Assembly (NCBI RefSeq): GCF_964204865.1
Contig: NC_135260.1
Coordinates: 21,870,001 to 21,934,000, forward strand
Source: Styela clava
Lineage: Eukaryota; Chordata; Ascidiacea; Stolidobranchia; Styelidae
Length of the DNA stretch: 64,000 nucleotides
Direction of reading: 5' to 3'
Shown here: in pieces, positions 12,834 to 25,159 of the stretch
Layout of the letters: every line of letters starts with the position of its first letter
How positions within the stretch are numbered: position 1 is the stretch's first letter
Position numbers and translations under genes: made by a program
Notes under the pieces: generated by a model
Database searches by the model: none
The model's input: only the letters and a program-made list of their open reading frames with translations
What the model was told of the DNA's origin: nothing

Positions 12834-13259
12834 GTAAGTGATTTCGAAGACAACCATATATATGGAAAAGAAAAAGGCTGTAAATCAATTAAAAAAAAAG
12901 CTTCTAAACAAACGCGAACCAGAAAAGAAACGACGAAAAGAAAAATAATTGCACGGCTTTGTATATCTTGCGAGAAGTTTATTGTAAAGCTTCAAGACAT
13001 CTCTGTATAATTCATAAAGATGAACCGGCAGTGAGCATAATTTTGTCTCTCCTCAACAACCTAATCTAGTGGGCATATCTACATTCGTATACATACTTAG
13101 CATACATTTTTACTATTTAATTATAAATTCAAAATATGTTTTTGTATTCCGAGTTGGTGCAAAAATTTTAAATAAATTCTGCAAAGATTCTAAATTGATA
13201 TTGAGGTTCAATAATTTCATTTTGATCGTCTGTATAGTTGACTGTATAATCACTGCTAT

Positions 13260-15950
13260 ACTTAGGCGCCCTGATAGATAGACATTTGAGTTATAATTGG
13301 TGTAATATTTCTCATTTTAGTTGACATGGCAAAATTTCGTTTCGCATTTATAGGCCCCACTGAAAACGTCACTTTATTGAACATTTGAGATATGTTGTGT
13401 GTAATGTTTCTCGGTATTTTTTTCAGAATTTCGTGTTTTAATTACATACCTTCTGAAATGGTCGGATGGTTGAAATTGTTGAAAGTTTTTTTGAATGCTT
13501 CTCAATATTATTGCCATTCCAAAATATCATTTTGCATTTACATGACACACTTACGTAGATGAGTAGATGACGATTTGCGATTTATTTTCTGTTTTGTTTT
13601 TCAATATGGTTTCAAAATTTTGTTTTATAATATTTGTCACTCTCAAGTTATCGGATAGGTGAACATTAGAGATAAATTTTGAGCAATTTTCCACAACATC
13701 AAAATAGGATTAGTATTCGAAATTTGTATTTCAGTTAAATTTCACACACTTAAGTGTGTGAGATATATTTTGTGTAAGATTTCTCAATACGATTCCAGAA
13801 TTTTGTTTCAATAGTTGTATGCCACACTTAGGTGGTCGGATATGCGGACATTTGACATATATATTTTGTATTATTTCAGAATTTTCATTCCAATTTTTGT
13901 ATGCCCCACTTAGGTGGTCGGATAGGTGGACATTTGAGATATACTTTTTTAATGTTTGTCAATATGATTTCAGAGATTTCATTGTGATTGTTTTATGCCC
14001 CACTTAGGTGGCCGGATAGGTGGACATTTGAGATATACTTTGTGTAATATTTCTCAATATGATTTCAGAATTTTCATTTCAATTCTTGTATGCCACACTT
14101 AGGTGGCCGGATAGGTGGACATTTGAGATATACTTCGTATGATGTTTCTCATTACGATTTCAGAATTTTCATTTTAATGTTTAATGCCACACTTAGGTGG
14201 CCGGATAGGTGGACATTTGAGATATATTTCGTGTAATGTTTCTCAATATGATTTCAGAATTTTCATCTCAATTCTTGTATGCAACACTTAGGTGGCCGGA
14301 TAGATGGACATTTGAGATATACTTCGTGTAATGTTTCTCAATATGATTTCAGAATTTTCATTTTAATGTTCAATGCCACACGTAGGTGGCCGGATAGGTG
14401 GACGTTTGAGATATACTTTGTGTAAGGTATCTCGATATGATTTCAGAGTTTTTATTTTAATTGTTGTATGCCACACTTAAATGGCCTGATAGGTGGACAT
14501 TTGAGATATAGTTTGTGTAATGTTTCTCAATATGATTTCAGAGTTTTCATTTTGATTGTTTTATGGCACACTTAGGTGGTCGGATAGGTGGACATTTGAG
14601 ATTTACTTTGTGTAGTGTTTCTCAATATGATTTCAGAAGTTTCATTTCAATTCCTGTATGCAACACTTAGGTGGCCGGTTAGGTGGACATTTGAGATAAA
14701 CTTTGTGTAATATTTCTCAATATAATTTCAGAATTTTCATTTCAAATCTTGTATGCCACACACAGGTGGCCGGTTAGGTGGACATTTGAGATAAACTTTG
14801 TGTAATATTTCTCAATATAATTTCAGAATTTTCGTTTCAAATCTTGTATGCCACACTTAGGTGGCCGGATAGGTGGACATTTGAGATATATTTCGTGTAA
14901 TGTTTCTCAATATGATTTCAGAATTTTCATCTCAATTCTTGTATGCCACACTTAGGTGGCCGGATAGGTGGACATTTGAGATATACTTCGTGTAATGTTT
15001 CTCAATATGATTTCAGAATTTTCATTTTAATGCTTAATGCCACACTTAGGTGGCCGGATAGGTGGACGTTTGAGATATACTTTGTGTAATGTATCTTGAT
15101 ATGATTTCAGAGTTTTTATTTTAATTGTTGTATGTCACACTTAAATGGCCGGATAGGTGGACATTTGAGATATATTTTGTGTGATGTTTCTCAATATGAT
15201 TTAGGATTTTTTTTTCAATTGTTGTATGCCACCCTTAGGTGGTCGGATAAGTTGACATTTGAGATATATTTTGTGTAATGTTTCTCAATAGGGCTGGTGT
15301 TCATTTTTCAATTACGTGCCATATTTGAGTGACCGGATAGAAGAACATTTGAAATCCAATTTGTGTGATGTTTGTCTTCATTAATGACATATCAGAATTC
15401 TCATTTACCATTATTTGTATAACTTGAAAAGGCCGGATAGGTGGACATTTGGGATAAAGTTTGTGTGATATTTTTTCAATATTATTGGCATTTCCGAATT
15501 TCATTCTGCGGTTACCTTCTGCGTATATATAATTTTCTTTTATTGTTTCTCAATATTATTAGCACTTTCATATTTTATTTTACTATTATATACCACACTT
15601 CCTTTTCAAAATAATATTTCACACTTTAGCAATCAGATTGGTGATACGTTTGAAATATATTTTGTGTATTGTTTCTCCCTATGTATGGCATTTCAAAATT
15701 TTGTTTTTCAATTATATGTCACGCTTAATAACTAGCCATACATAAGCGGGTTTTTGAGATATATTTTGCGCAATTTTTATCAATATTATTGGAATGCCAT
15801 AATTTTGACTTGGTATTGATATCTTGACACTCACAACATAGCATCTGTTTAATCTATATGTTGCACCATAGGGTTGGAATAGGCGAACATTTGTGATATG
15901 CTCTGTGTATTTCTCAGTTTCAAATATATAACACGTTTGAATCAATTTGT
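13260..15950. repeat. 95-bp minisatellite, about 16 clear and several degenerate copies
   Basis: The landmark CACTTAGGTGGCCGGATAGG begins at or near 13829, 13906, 14001, 14096, 14193, 14285, 14380, 14475, 14570, 14666, 14758, 14854, 14949, 15044, 15139 and 15233, a period of about 95 bp. Each unit also carries TTTGAGATATACTTYGTGTAA and CTCAATATGATTTCAG. Copies decay towards both edges (from about 13,260 and to about 15,950), as expected when unequal exchange homogenises the centre. Copies around 14,193-14,515 recur at 14,854-15,180. Confidence 0.95.
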
Positions 15951-16235
15951 TTCGAGTTGTCTACCTTCACGTTGCATTTCGAGTATTTTTTGATATAGAA
16001 GATTATTTCCAACACCAAACACAGTGCATCTTCCTTGCACGAAAGACTGAACATTGAAAAAAGAAATGCTATTTTTTGTGATAAATATTGCTAAATGGTT
16101 CGAATCCATCGGAAATTAAAGCGAGGTCATACGCTTTAAAATGCGTATTAAAATAAAAGCAACATCATTTATGTAGACATCAAGGGCGACATATAAGAGG
16201 GGTCCGGCTTAGTGCCGAAATAGGCTAAAACATTT

Positions 16236-16431
16236 GGTGGTCTGAATTAAGTGGACGAATTAAGCGGACAAAAATTTTATATCTGTTATCGAGAGGATTG
16301 TGTTGACTCTTTTTCTCCGTAGTTGTCAACGGCTCTCGCACTCTCCAAGCACGTATTTAAAAACAATGATACGGACACAGGAACGACGTCCGCTTAAGTA
16401 CTGCAATTATGGCAGGTCCGTTTAAATACCG
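16236..16431. repeat. Right terminal and subterminal repeats of the 5.2-kb element
   Basis: AATTAAGTGGACGAATTAAGCGGAC, two units head to tail, is followed about 120 bp later by ACGTCCGCTTAAGTA and AGGTCCGTTTAAATACCG, in the opposite orientation, at the very end. Confidence 0.6.
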
Positions 16432-16440
16432 TAATAGAGT

Positions 16441-16466
16441 TATATATATTATATATATATATATAT
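16441..16466. repeat. TA microsatellite beside the 5.2-kb element
   Basis: A TATATATATTATATATATAT tract starts about 10 bp beyond the right end. A matching tract (about 11181-11193) lies just outside the left end. Confidence 0.85.
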
Positions 16467-17404
16467 GTTTCCCCATAGTTAATTTGATTATTCATAAAAT
16501 GATTGCTTTAGTTTTTTTTCATCGTATATGCGGTGTTCGTGTATTAGGGATTCGGCATTAGGGAGAATTATGTATTTGCAATTTCTAGCTATAAATTCCG
16601 TACCAGGTGCTTCTTTCTCCGAACTCTTCGCATTGCTGCTTTTATTGCTTGCTTAGTGACCAGAGAAACTAAACCTTCTTCGGTTAACGATTCTTTTGCT
16701 ATTGATCTGTTATAAATATCTTCCAATGACTCTTTGCCGCTCATTGCTCTTTCTTTCATACTATAGAATAGGTAATAAGAGGTTTATCCGCAATTGCCTA
16801 GCATAAATGAAAAATTGTTCTTCGACACATAAATTTTCAATTTACTCCTGATATACAGGAATGCAACCGACCCGAGTTAGGCGAGTTTTTACCAGAAAAA
16901 CCCCGTCACCTTTTATAAGATTGAAAACATGCATAGAAGCTTACGCTTGATTGCGCCAAAAGTTGTCAAACTTTTGGGTTAGTTAAATGTTCAGTATACG
17001 AACATTATTATCTGAAACCTAAAATGTAGCTTCTGACATATATCTTGTCATTGATAAGTCACAAACAGCAAACTCTGAATAATATGTGCGTCCAGCATCA
17101 ACCAATGCCGGCTTGTAATAACGCCTGCAATGGAATGATTTCAAATATTTTGAATAAAAAATTTCTTGTAGAATAAGATGTTATTTTTCATTTCTGTATA
17201 AGAGCGAGTAACACGTCATGTGTTAACGCACAAAATATTTATTGCACATATCCATTTGACATATATTCCTGCCTGCTGGTCAAATCTTAATATGACATAG
17301 AAGGGGTTAAATTTATTTAGTCGTTACCTATTCACTAGCTCTCTTGCCTCAACTCGTCCGAATTCTCCTCCGCGGTTGTGCATACTACTTCTTCCTATGA
17401 TTTT

Positions 17405-17656
17405 TCAAGAATCTGATCCTTCCAAAAGTCGTAATCTAGCTCTGCATTGTAATCCCTTGTCGTATGCACATATCCAGTATGATTTTGCAGCGTTTCCGCT
17501 TTTTTTGCAAAATATGTAATCCCCATAGGTCAGTAGTTTATGACCTTTTGTCGAAAAAATATATCTAGGACTGAAATCGTTTAGTTCCAAAGTATCCGAC
17601 TCTACTTCGTTTGTTGAAGTATCTTTGAAGTTTGTCGACATGAGGTTTTCCACCAT
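17405..17656 (-). CDS. FLYWCH-type zinc-finger fragment
   Basis: The 83-residue frame contains FSPRYIFSTKGHKLLTYGDY followed by IFCKKS, then SYWICAYDKGLQCRARLRL. This fits the FLYWCH pattern: F-x-x-S-x-x-G, L-x-x-x-x-Y-x-Y, then YW-x-C and C-x-A-R. The closing His-x-His is missing because the frame stops ten residues after the second Cys, so the finger is incomplete here or continues in an unseen exon. FLYWCH fingers bind DNA and often precede MULE-type transposases in invertebrates, so a transposon origin is likely but unproved. No transposase was seen next to it. Confidence 0.6.
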   Translation of the reverse strand: MVENLMSTNFKDTSTNEVESDTLELNDFSPRYIFSTKGHKLLTYGDYIFCKKSGNAAKSYWICAYDKGLQCRARLRLLEGSDS

Positions 17657-17659
17657 ATT

Positions 17660-19480
17660 GCTTGAACAATTACTCCTACTCCTACAGCTCCAGACGACTG
17701 AAATTCTAGAATTATTTATTCTATAGTCGCATACTTTAAATTACCTCTAATAATGCTGGAAAACTTTTTTAAGGGTCAACTATTGCCCAAAAATACTTGT
17801 TTATATAGCATCCCGATAGTCCTATATGAAAAGATCAATCACCCAAAACATAGATTCAATAGGAATATACACGACATTTCCATGTTATAATTAAAAAACA
17901 ACTTTGTTCTCGGTTCTCAAAAATTTAAAATAATTTCAATATGTCTATTTCATTGTCTACTGAAGTGATGATATGACAATTGAATAAAAAATATTTCATC
18001 CTTTCACGAACACTGGTGTGTACGATGTGTGCAAGAAAAATCTTCAAAATGCAAATGGTTGCTATTTTGATAATTTGTCGAAATCCTGCTTGGTGCATAC
18101 TTTTTCTATCAATATTCGTCGATATATAGGCTACAAATTTTATATAATAATAAAATTAATTATTAATATCTTTAATCAACACAACTTGACTTGTTGCTAA
18201 AACTACTATAGATAGATACTGAAATCTGAGTATTTGGAAAGATAAAACTGTTGGCTTGGCCCCCTTGTAACACCGTCTTCGAAAATTGGCGCATAAGTGT
18301 TTGGTGTGACGTCTAAGAGAAAGAGAGAAATATGTGTCAATACAAGTTTAACCCATTTGTTCAACACGAATATGTATACGGTAGCTGTTTATTTTTTGTG
18401 AACAGTAATAATATCATACTGATAGTTGCTTATTCATAAGTCTCACTGAAACATTGATTGAGATTCATTATACCTTTCATAAGCTGTTTACTATCGACAT
18501 CCTCATACGACGTCAACAACGGGTTAATCCGTGTCTCTCGTTTTGTGATTAGACCGTGAAAGAGGCTCCTCGTTCGTTCTCACAAAGAAAATACCAAGAG
18601 CGGAAATTTGATGTTACGTAACAGTCAAGTTACATAAAAGCCAAATTTGATGTATCTGAATAATAGGCGGAAGCCGTCGCAGTGTGGCAAAATTGTATCA
18701 TCACGAAACGTCTTCGAAAGCAGTAATTACGAAGGAAAAGAACTTCATGTGTTTCAGTGTTTGTGTTTAATCTTACGTAAAATAAGAATTTTCAAATGGT
18801 TGTAAGACGATTCAATGCCATAGTTCATAGTCTACCTAGAATGTTCTATTTTCAATTCACGATAGACAATCTGACTTAAGAAACTGGATTGACATGTTGT
18901 CGTTGGGATATATTTTTATCCTAAGCTCATTTTTAAGCATAGTCTGTTTCAAAACATATATTTTTGTTTCTCAAGCGTTATTTATCAAAATAGCACATGA
19001 AGAAAGAAAGAAAGAAAGCAAAATTTGGCTTTAGTAGAGCTTATATTTGCATAAATTCCGACTGGAACAAGTAGAATTTTTCCATGAAAACTCGCTATGT
19101 TCGGGTTTGTCAAAGCCCAGAAGTGAAACGACGAGTGGACTTTCACTTTACATAACCAGTGCCTTCAAAAATCCCTAACGGACATTGAGCTTGGACAATA
19201 TATTCAAAAGTCTTATTATGTAATACTCCTTTCAATTCTCAGCTTATTCAGACTGAAGCATGAAGTCCTAACTTGAATCGGTGGAATAATAGATTAAGTA
19301 TATCAGCGTGGCAGGTACAAAGTACCTGAATTGAAAAAGGATGGTTACTGTGGATTTCTATACCTTTAGCCACAGAACGCTTACTGCATATATCTTGATA
19401 TACAGTAGTTGAGTACTTACAATATTTCATCTACACTTGAGGCTGCCCATGTGTTAATTTTTCTGTTACTCGCATTCGAT
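17660..19480. other. No supported gene
   Basis: A GAAA-type run lies near 19,000-19,018. No coding or transposon signature was recognised. Confidence 0.4.
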
Positions 19481-19491
19481 TGTGTAACAAC

Positions 19492-20162
19492 TAGGGCTGG
19501 GAATTTTAGGGAAACACTTTAACCGTTAACCGCCGCGTGACGTTTGACGTAATAATTATAATTTCAGCTTGTTACGTCACAATGGTTATAAAGCAATTTC
19601 GCGTGTTCTTATCCCGGTATCGCTAAAAATTATTCACGAATTGAGATAGTTTCATTATTCCTCTGCTGCAAAAGATAGGCAGCGTGGTTCGGGCATGTGG
19701 AAATATTTAAGAAAACCCGATTCCGTTGTTAAACGTCATTTATGTGACAAATTTTCAGTGTTTGATGTGCAAATTCTACTTCGAGATATATTTCATAGAG
19801 AAAACGGCATCAACTGCACACTTGTTGTATGACATTGAATATCCGATTTTGCAATGGAATCGGGAACAATATATTTCGAAATCGACCAAAAACTGATTCT
19901 GAATTTATCATTCTAAATTTTCATTATCAAAAACCTTGGTACTTTCATTATTTATTTACATTTATTGAGTCCTTACCCACACAGTTAGTAATATTTTTTT
20001 TAATTAAACGCCGCAAGAGATAAACTTGAGATGACGTAATCATATTTGACGAAATTGTACGGTATAAAGATGATTTGTACCTGAGATGTCAGTTAACGGT
20101 TAAAATAAATCATAGCCGTTAACCATCTGAAATCGGTTAACCGGTTAACCATTCCCAGCCCC
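19492..20162. mobile_element. hAT-like non-autonomous element, no target duplication seen
   Basis: The left end TAGGGCTGGGAATTTTAGGG pairs with the right end ATTCCCAGCCCCA, an 11-bp inverted repeat (GGCTGGGAAT core). GTTAACC motifs crowd both ends (AACCGTTAACCG left; CGGTTAACCGGTTAACC right). These ends are typical of hAT. The flanking 8-mers do not match, so the duplication has decayed or the edges are off by a few bases. The body has no credible reading frame. Confidence 0.65.
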
Positions 20163-20314
20163 AGGAGTGTTTCATTAACCTGCAACAGGTTATATCGGGA
20201 TAATTCCTAAACGGACGCTGAATAGTACAAAAAAATGACGCACACATATAGAAACTTATCTCTTCAGTGGTCTCTGGTCATCTTTTCAACTATAGACATT
20301 TGATTAGCCTGATG

Positions 20315-20812
20315 TAGGGTTACCATATTTTTGTGACTTCAAATCGGGACGCCTCGAAAGTCAACGACCCCTTAGCTGTGATTTTGTAACTTCACATTTT
20401 CCGATTTTACTACTTAGGCCTACATTCCTACATTTAAAGCTGTCTCGGCTGTCTTTATTGACCATATTGTTACCGAAATTTCATGCGCATATTCTCTGTC
20501 CAAATATCGAGTTCAGTTCGAAAAATAGGAAGGAATTGACGTTAACGATACCGGTACAAATAATTCGAATTTAGACTAATTAGTATTGGTTTTACATGCG
20601 ATGCGTCTGCCATCAATGGGAATCAGCGGGAAACGAACGCATTCACCTTCAGTAAGTTGGCTAGCGCTGCGCTACACAGAAACAACAGTAACGAGAACAT
20701 GTTTGTGTATTATGCTGGAAAAGCGGGACTTTTGGCTGACTTATCGGGACGGAGGGACAAAACGCTGAAAAGCAGGACTGTCCCGCCTAAAGCGGGACGT
20801 ATGGTAAGCCTA
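20315..20812. mobile_element. 498-bp hAT miniature element with perfect 8-bp target duplication
   Basis: The left end TAGGGTTACCATA and right end TATGGTAAGCCTA form the inverted repeat. GCCTGATG occurs on both sides (20307-20314 and 20813-20820). Next to the right end are CGGGAC blocks (CTGTCCCGCCTAAAGCGGGAC). Confidence 0.9.
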
Positions 20813-21087
20813 GCCTGATGTTATTATGTTAAGTTGGTTTTCAGATGTGCGGACAAGTGATCTCTGATATAGCGTGACATCGGTACCATATCCCACACTA
20901 TAGTTTGCCTTCAAATAGGCCGATGGTGCCCGCTGTTACCAAACAGAAAGCAAGCGCATTTCATCTTATTTAAATAAGATTTCCTAACTTATTTACTACA
21001 ACTTATATTCAAAACAAAACTGGTCGAACAAATATTTTAGAAAAAATATTTTTGAACAGATTGATTATTTGAATCAGTCGTGTAAAT

Positions 21088-21170
21088 CAGGGGTGTGCAA
21101 CCTTTTTCCCAGGAGGGCAAAATATCAATAACCGGCTGAAACCGCGGGCTGCACCTACATTTAACTCAGG
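21088..21170 (+). mobile_element. Solitary left end of a hAT element
   Basis: CAGGGGTGTGCAACCTTTTT followed by AACCGGCTGAAACCGCGGGC is a textbook hAT (Charlie-like) 5' end. No matching right end was found within 2 kb. Confidence 0.55.
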
Positions 21171-21179
21171 CTTTCTATT

Positions 21180-23225
21180 AGTTGCAGGCACAATATGGTG
21201 TCTTTTTGTTATTATGGAAGTGCTAGCAAATCGATATGACGCCCATTTTAGAAAAAAATATGTTAACGAAAAGTGCCATATTTGAAGCCATGATTTTTTT
21301 CAAATGTGGATAGTTATCTTGGTTGAGTAAAATGTTGAGTAAAATGTTTTCAGTAAAATACGCCAAGATTCATTTCCAAATAATTTGCTGTCAAATCCTA
21401 TTCTAGGTTAGATTTAGACAAAATCAACTGATGGGCTGGAACCAAAACTCATTATATTTGCGTGAAGTGACAAAACATGGAGCTTGGTAATTTGCCAAAT
21501 ACGAATTGTCTCTTAAATTAGCAATATATATTCTTTTCGTAATAAAATTATTAGCTTAGGATGCTGCTCTATACTTCCTTCAGTGAAATTTTGCCACAGG
21601 TAACTATTGATATCTCATTAGCATTGCAGTTTCACAAAGAAACATCACCACTGCAGGGAAGAAATGAAACCTGATATAGTTTATGGAACACGTACATATT
21701 AATCGTTATGCTGAATTTTTTTTTTTATTTAGAGGGGGGGAGGGCGATATTTATAATTGGGAATCTTTTTTTCAAAACTAATTTGAACTTTTCTTGGTTT
21801 GAAAATGGTTGAGGTCGGTAGAAGGCTATTATTTTTATTTCTCACTTTTATAAGGCTTGCTATCTCTTCACAAATTTTGCCTTTTTTGAAACGTATTGCC
21901 CAGCCGCAATTTTCTAACATTTTTTATTGTTTGCATTTCAACACTAGAATCCTACTCTGGGAAAATAACCAAGTAGTAAGTTTTAAACCTAACGTAAACA
22001 ATGTATTAGATTTAAGACATACATTCTCGGTTATTTTTCTAGAGCATAGCTGTAATTAGGAAATGCAAATATTATATATAAAAATTTTCAGAAATGTCAA
22101 CTAACAGTAGTATTTAATTTTTCTTCGCTATCAAAGGACGTAGATAGATGCTTGTAGTTGCAGCTGTCCATCGCCGATGGCTCTCGTGGATTATTGCAAG
22201 AAAGTACTAGCAACGCAGCAAATTTTTTTTTTAAATAAGACCTGTCTTAGTTTCTAACAACAAGTGGAACACGATATCAGATACACTAAAGCAGCGACCG
22301 GCAACTATACTGCCATACACAACACTACGATTAAGCTATTCATTTCTAGTAACTTCACAGGTTAGCATTTGATTTAGAATGATCAATGTTCTCATGGCTT
22401 TGTCTTTCCGTTTTAGAAATGGAAATTATAGGCCGTGTGACGTTTAGAGTCGAATAACGCAGCCATCATCCAAGTACTAACGTGTAAAGCACAAATCTGA
22501 AGAAATAACAATTCCGAGTTGGAAGACTGGAAAAGATGCAACAGCAGGTCCTTCGTCATAAAAAAATATAATGTATGCCCCATTGACTATAAAAAGTTTT
22601 CACCATTGCTGCTCTAGAGTCTAGATCTGCCACACAGCAGAAAATACAATCCAAAAAGTTGATGAGAGCTGAAAAAGCAGATAACTACACACACGCATAC
22701 AAAAATTCCACCGCTCCCAATAAGCTCGGCTCTGTGGGCGCATTCTTAATGAAATCGCCACAAAATTTTGTATGTTCAATTTAATTTGATTATGTAATCG
22801 TACCCGGGTTAAATCATTGGGATTTATTCAAATAATGCCATTTAGATCTGAGCCCTGGCTAATATTTAGTCATAGGTGTTGAACATTCCCCAAAAAACTT
22901 TTGCCAAGTATCCATATTGCCTAAACAGCAAAAAATAAATATTCTCAAACAATAAATGTTACATGACTGATCAAACTTCAATATATAATTTACAATTTCC
23001 TTTAAGTCCGATTCTTCGCTCGCTTGGAATCAGAAATAAATGGGCATCTGATATCACTGCTACCATTGCGAATAAAATTTATCAGACTATTCTTGGAGTG
23101 AGACAATGACTTTCGCATACCGCAAAAATGCCCGTATCATGATGTATATGAGAAGTACGATTTCAATTATGTAAAACGATTGTCCACAGAAATGTATAGA
23201 TTATTACCGCCTAACAAAATGGGAA
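21180..23225. other. No supported gene
   Basis: Contains T-rich and G-rich short tracts near 21,716-21,742. The frame at 21,799-22,059 has no domain. Confidence 0.4.
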
Positions 23226-23233
23226 ATCCGGAA

Positions 23234-23700
23234 CAATGATTCCCAAACTGACGGCAATTACCCCTGAAGGAATAATTTGACAATTTTTAGGGGGCAATTC
23301 ATACGCTCACTGTCTTACGAATTTATTTTTTAATTTCTGTCTTTTCCCTGGTCTACGCAAAAGCTCAACGTACAGCGTTCGCATCTATAGTCGAAGAGTA
23401 GTGCAGCCACGGGGTTACTAGAGACAAATTAACAATGCTTCGTCGTACAGATAGATTGCATCAGGGTTATAATGCAGAGCGAGCGCAGGTTTAGCATCTT
23501 CGAGTTGTATTGGAAAGTACAGTAGGTGGCATGGCTGTCAAAGTGGAATATACCAGATTGTCGAAGATTCAAGTCTCAAAATCGACTCTGCGAAAACCTA
23601 ATTTTGGGTTGACTTGCAACAGGAATATCCCATCCGTTCAAAGAAGGCAGTAGTTGACATTTTGGACTCAATATCCTTGAACTTATTGCTGTAAAAAAAT
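23234..23700 (+). mobile_element. Truncated hAT element with transposase C-terminal remnant
   Basis: The left end reads CAATGATTCCCAAACTGACGG, then AATTACCCCTGAAGGAATAA and AGGGGGCAATTC, an arrangement common in hAT elements that start CAGTGGTTCCCAAACTG. Coding remnants follow at 23602-23694. No right end was located. Confidence 0.55.
23602..23694 (+). pseudogene. hAT transposase C-terminal fragment
   Basis: One frame reads FWVDLQQEYPIRSKKAVVDI followed by LDSISLNLLL and a stop. This matches the hAT pattern FW-x-x-x-x-x-EYP-x-x-x-x-KA-x-x-x-L seen just before the dimerisation block in ZBED/FAM200-type transposases. It is about 30 residues long and isolated, so it is dead. Confidence 0.65.
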
Positions 23701-24102
23701 TGTCTGCAATGGCATCGATTGAAACATAATACGGGGATAAAGTCATGATCATGCGATAATGTGATATGCAGGTTCAAACATTTGATATCGTAGAAACAGT
23801 CCCACCATTCTCACTGGGATTAAATTAGGATGTTGTTCCTGCGTTTAGGTATTTTTGTGTTATTTTTGCTTTATATTTGATAAATTTCGTGCTGGAATTT
23901 AGTTTTATATTACGAAATGGTTAATTGATCTTTTGCAAACTCGATTCATGGGTAACAATATTTAAACGTGGGTTATAACAGAAATTCTTTCTGGATAAAT
24001 TGATTCTATATTTTTTCAGAATGTTAGAAGCTTACTATTTACATAGAGTCGACTTAGTTTTCTACTAATAAAATTTTGAAAACCGCATCTACGAAAATCG
24101 GC

Positions 24103-24172
24103 CGTTCCCATTCCATGTTATTTGTTTCAGAAGCATGAACTTGATGGCTCTATTTCAGTAATGGCGCGTATC
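24103..24172. repeat. Dispersed repeat fragment (SINE-related)
   Basis: TTATTTGTTTCAGAAGCATG followed by AACTTGATGGCT matches the body of the SINE at 47,310-47,346 almost base for base. Confidence 0.5.
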
Positions 24173-24959
24173 AGTATTGATTTCAAATTTAATCGATATG
24201 CTGTGCTGTTTTAACATAAGTTAGTGTCAAAAAAGTTTTCACCGCGACTCCCATTGAGAGCTCTTTCTCGACCCATCAAAGGGTCGGGACCCCTAGTTTC
24301 AAGTGCCCCGTAATCGATAATGATTGAACTTGAATATAACGCTGAAGATCTTGCAGCGATGAAGATAAATAATACAGGATAATAATTGCAACTCAAAGGA
24401 CTGGGCAGTACAAATTGGTAAGTTTTCCAAATGAATGAACGATACCCGGTAAACGTGGAATCCCAGTAATTGTTTGAAGTATTGACAAAGCAGCCTTCCA
24501 AATTTTCATTTCTTTTAAATATTTTCATGCCACGAGATCGTATTGGATGCTGAATATTACTTATCTGTCTGTCTTCATTAGTTATCGTCATGAACTGGTA
24601 TACACCAATTTTATGAATTTAATTTGTACTATATCGTTCACATTGCTATTAATAACACAGTCCGGCTGTCATCAACCGCTACACCTCGAACTTATCATCT
24701 GTGGAATGATTCTGGAGCAGCATCGAAAAGAAAATAGGATTCCCAGTTCAATCCTCTGTAATTTTCAGGACAAAAGAGACGTTTTGATACCGTTACACGC
24801 TGGTGCGGATTATGCCCCTTAGGTGCCCTAAGCACTGAAGATTGTGGTGCCCCCTTATGTGTAATTTAATTATAAAAACAATACCACATAAGTGTATTAA
24901 CCAATAAAAATATTCACAACCAACAGTAAATAAAACAACTTTTACGAACCTTTTTTAAG

Positions 24960-25045
24960 GTTCTTTAACTGTTATATATAGCCGATATATAGATCGGCAA
25001 ATACGCAATATCGGGCCGATATATCGGTTGAACTCTAATCCTGAG
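24960..25045. repeat. CGATATATCGG-rich block, possible hAT end
   Basis: GCCGATATATAGATCGGC followed by CGGGCCGATATATCGGTTGA is self-complementary and resembles the ends of some hAT elements. No partner was found. Confidence 0.3.
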
Positions 25046-25159
25046 GGAGTGTGACAATAAAGATTCATGCCTCCAGTCTCCACATGAATCGAAATATATA
25101 CCAAAGAATACAAGTCACAGCTGTAGTTTGAAATTTGACCGGTACCTAGTAGTCTACCT

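Larger units (their letters stand above)
11200..16431. mobile_element. 5.2-kb TA-flanked DNA transposon with internal minisatellite
   Basis: The left end reads TA|CGGTAGTTAAGTAGACATACC and the right end, reversed, TA|CGGTATTTAAACGGACCTGCC. Both lie beside TA microsatellites. The motif TTAAGYRGAC and its complement recur several times within 100 bp of the left end and 220 bp of the right end, in both orientations, as transposase-binding subterminal repeats do. TA duplications and a TACGGTATTTA-type end fit the pogo/Tc1-mariner group. The interior holds a 95-bp minisatellite and two possible exons at 12.4-12.8 kb, but no recognisable transposase. Confidence 0.65.

Noticed and set aside
13829..15266. 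Regular 95-bp repeats, considered as a CRISPR-like array
   Set aside because: There are no unique spacers; the whole unit is repeated, and this is an animal genome.
24211..24591. 126-codon open frame on the minus strand
   Set aside because: The C-terminal part overlaps a GGTCCCGACCC...GGGTCG self-complementary block typical of transposon ends, and no domain is visible.
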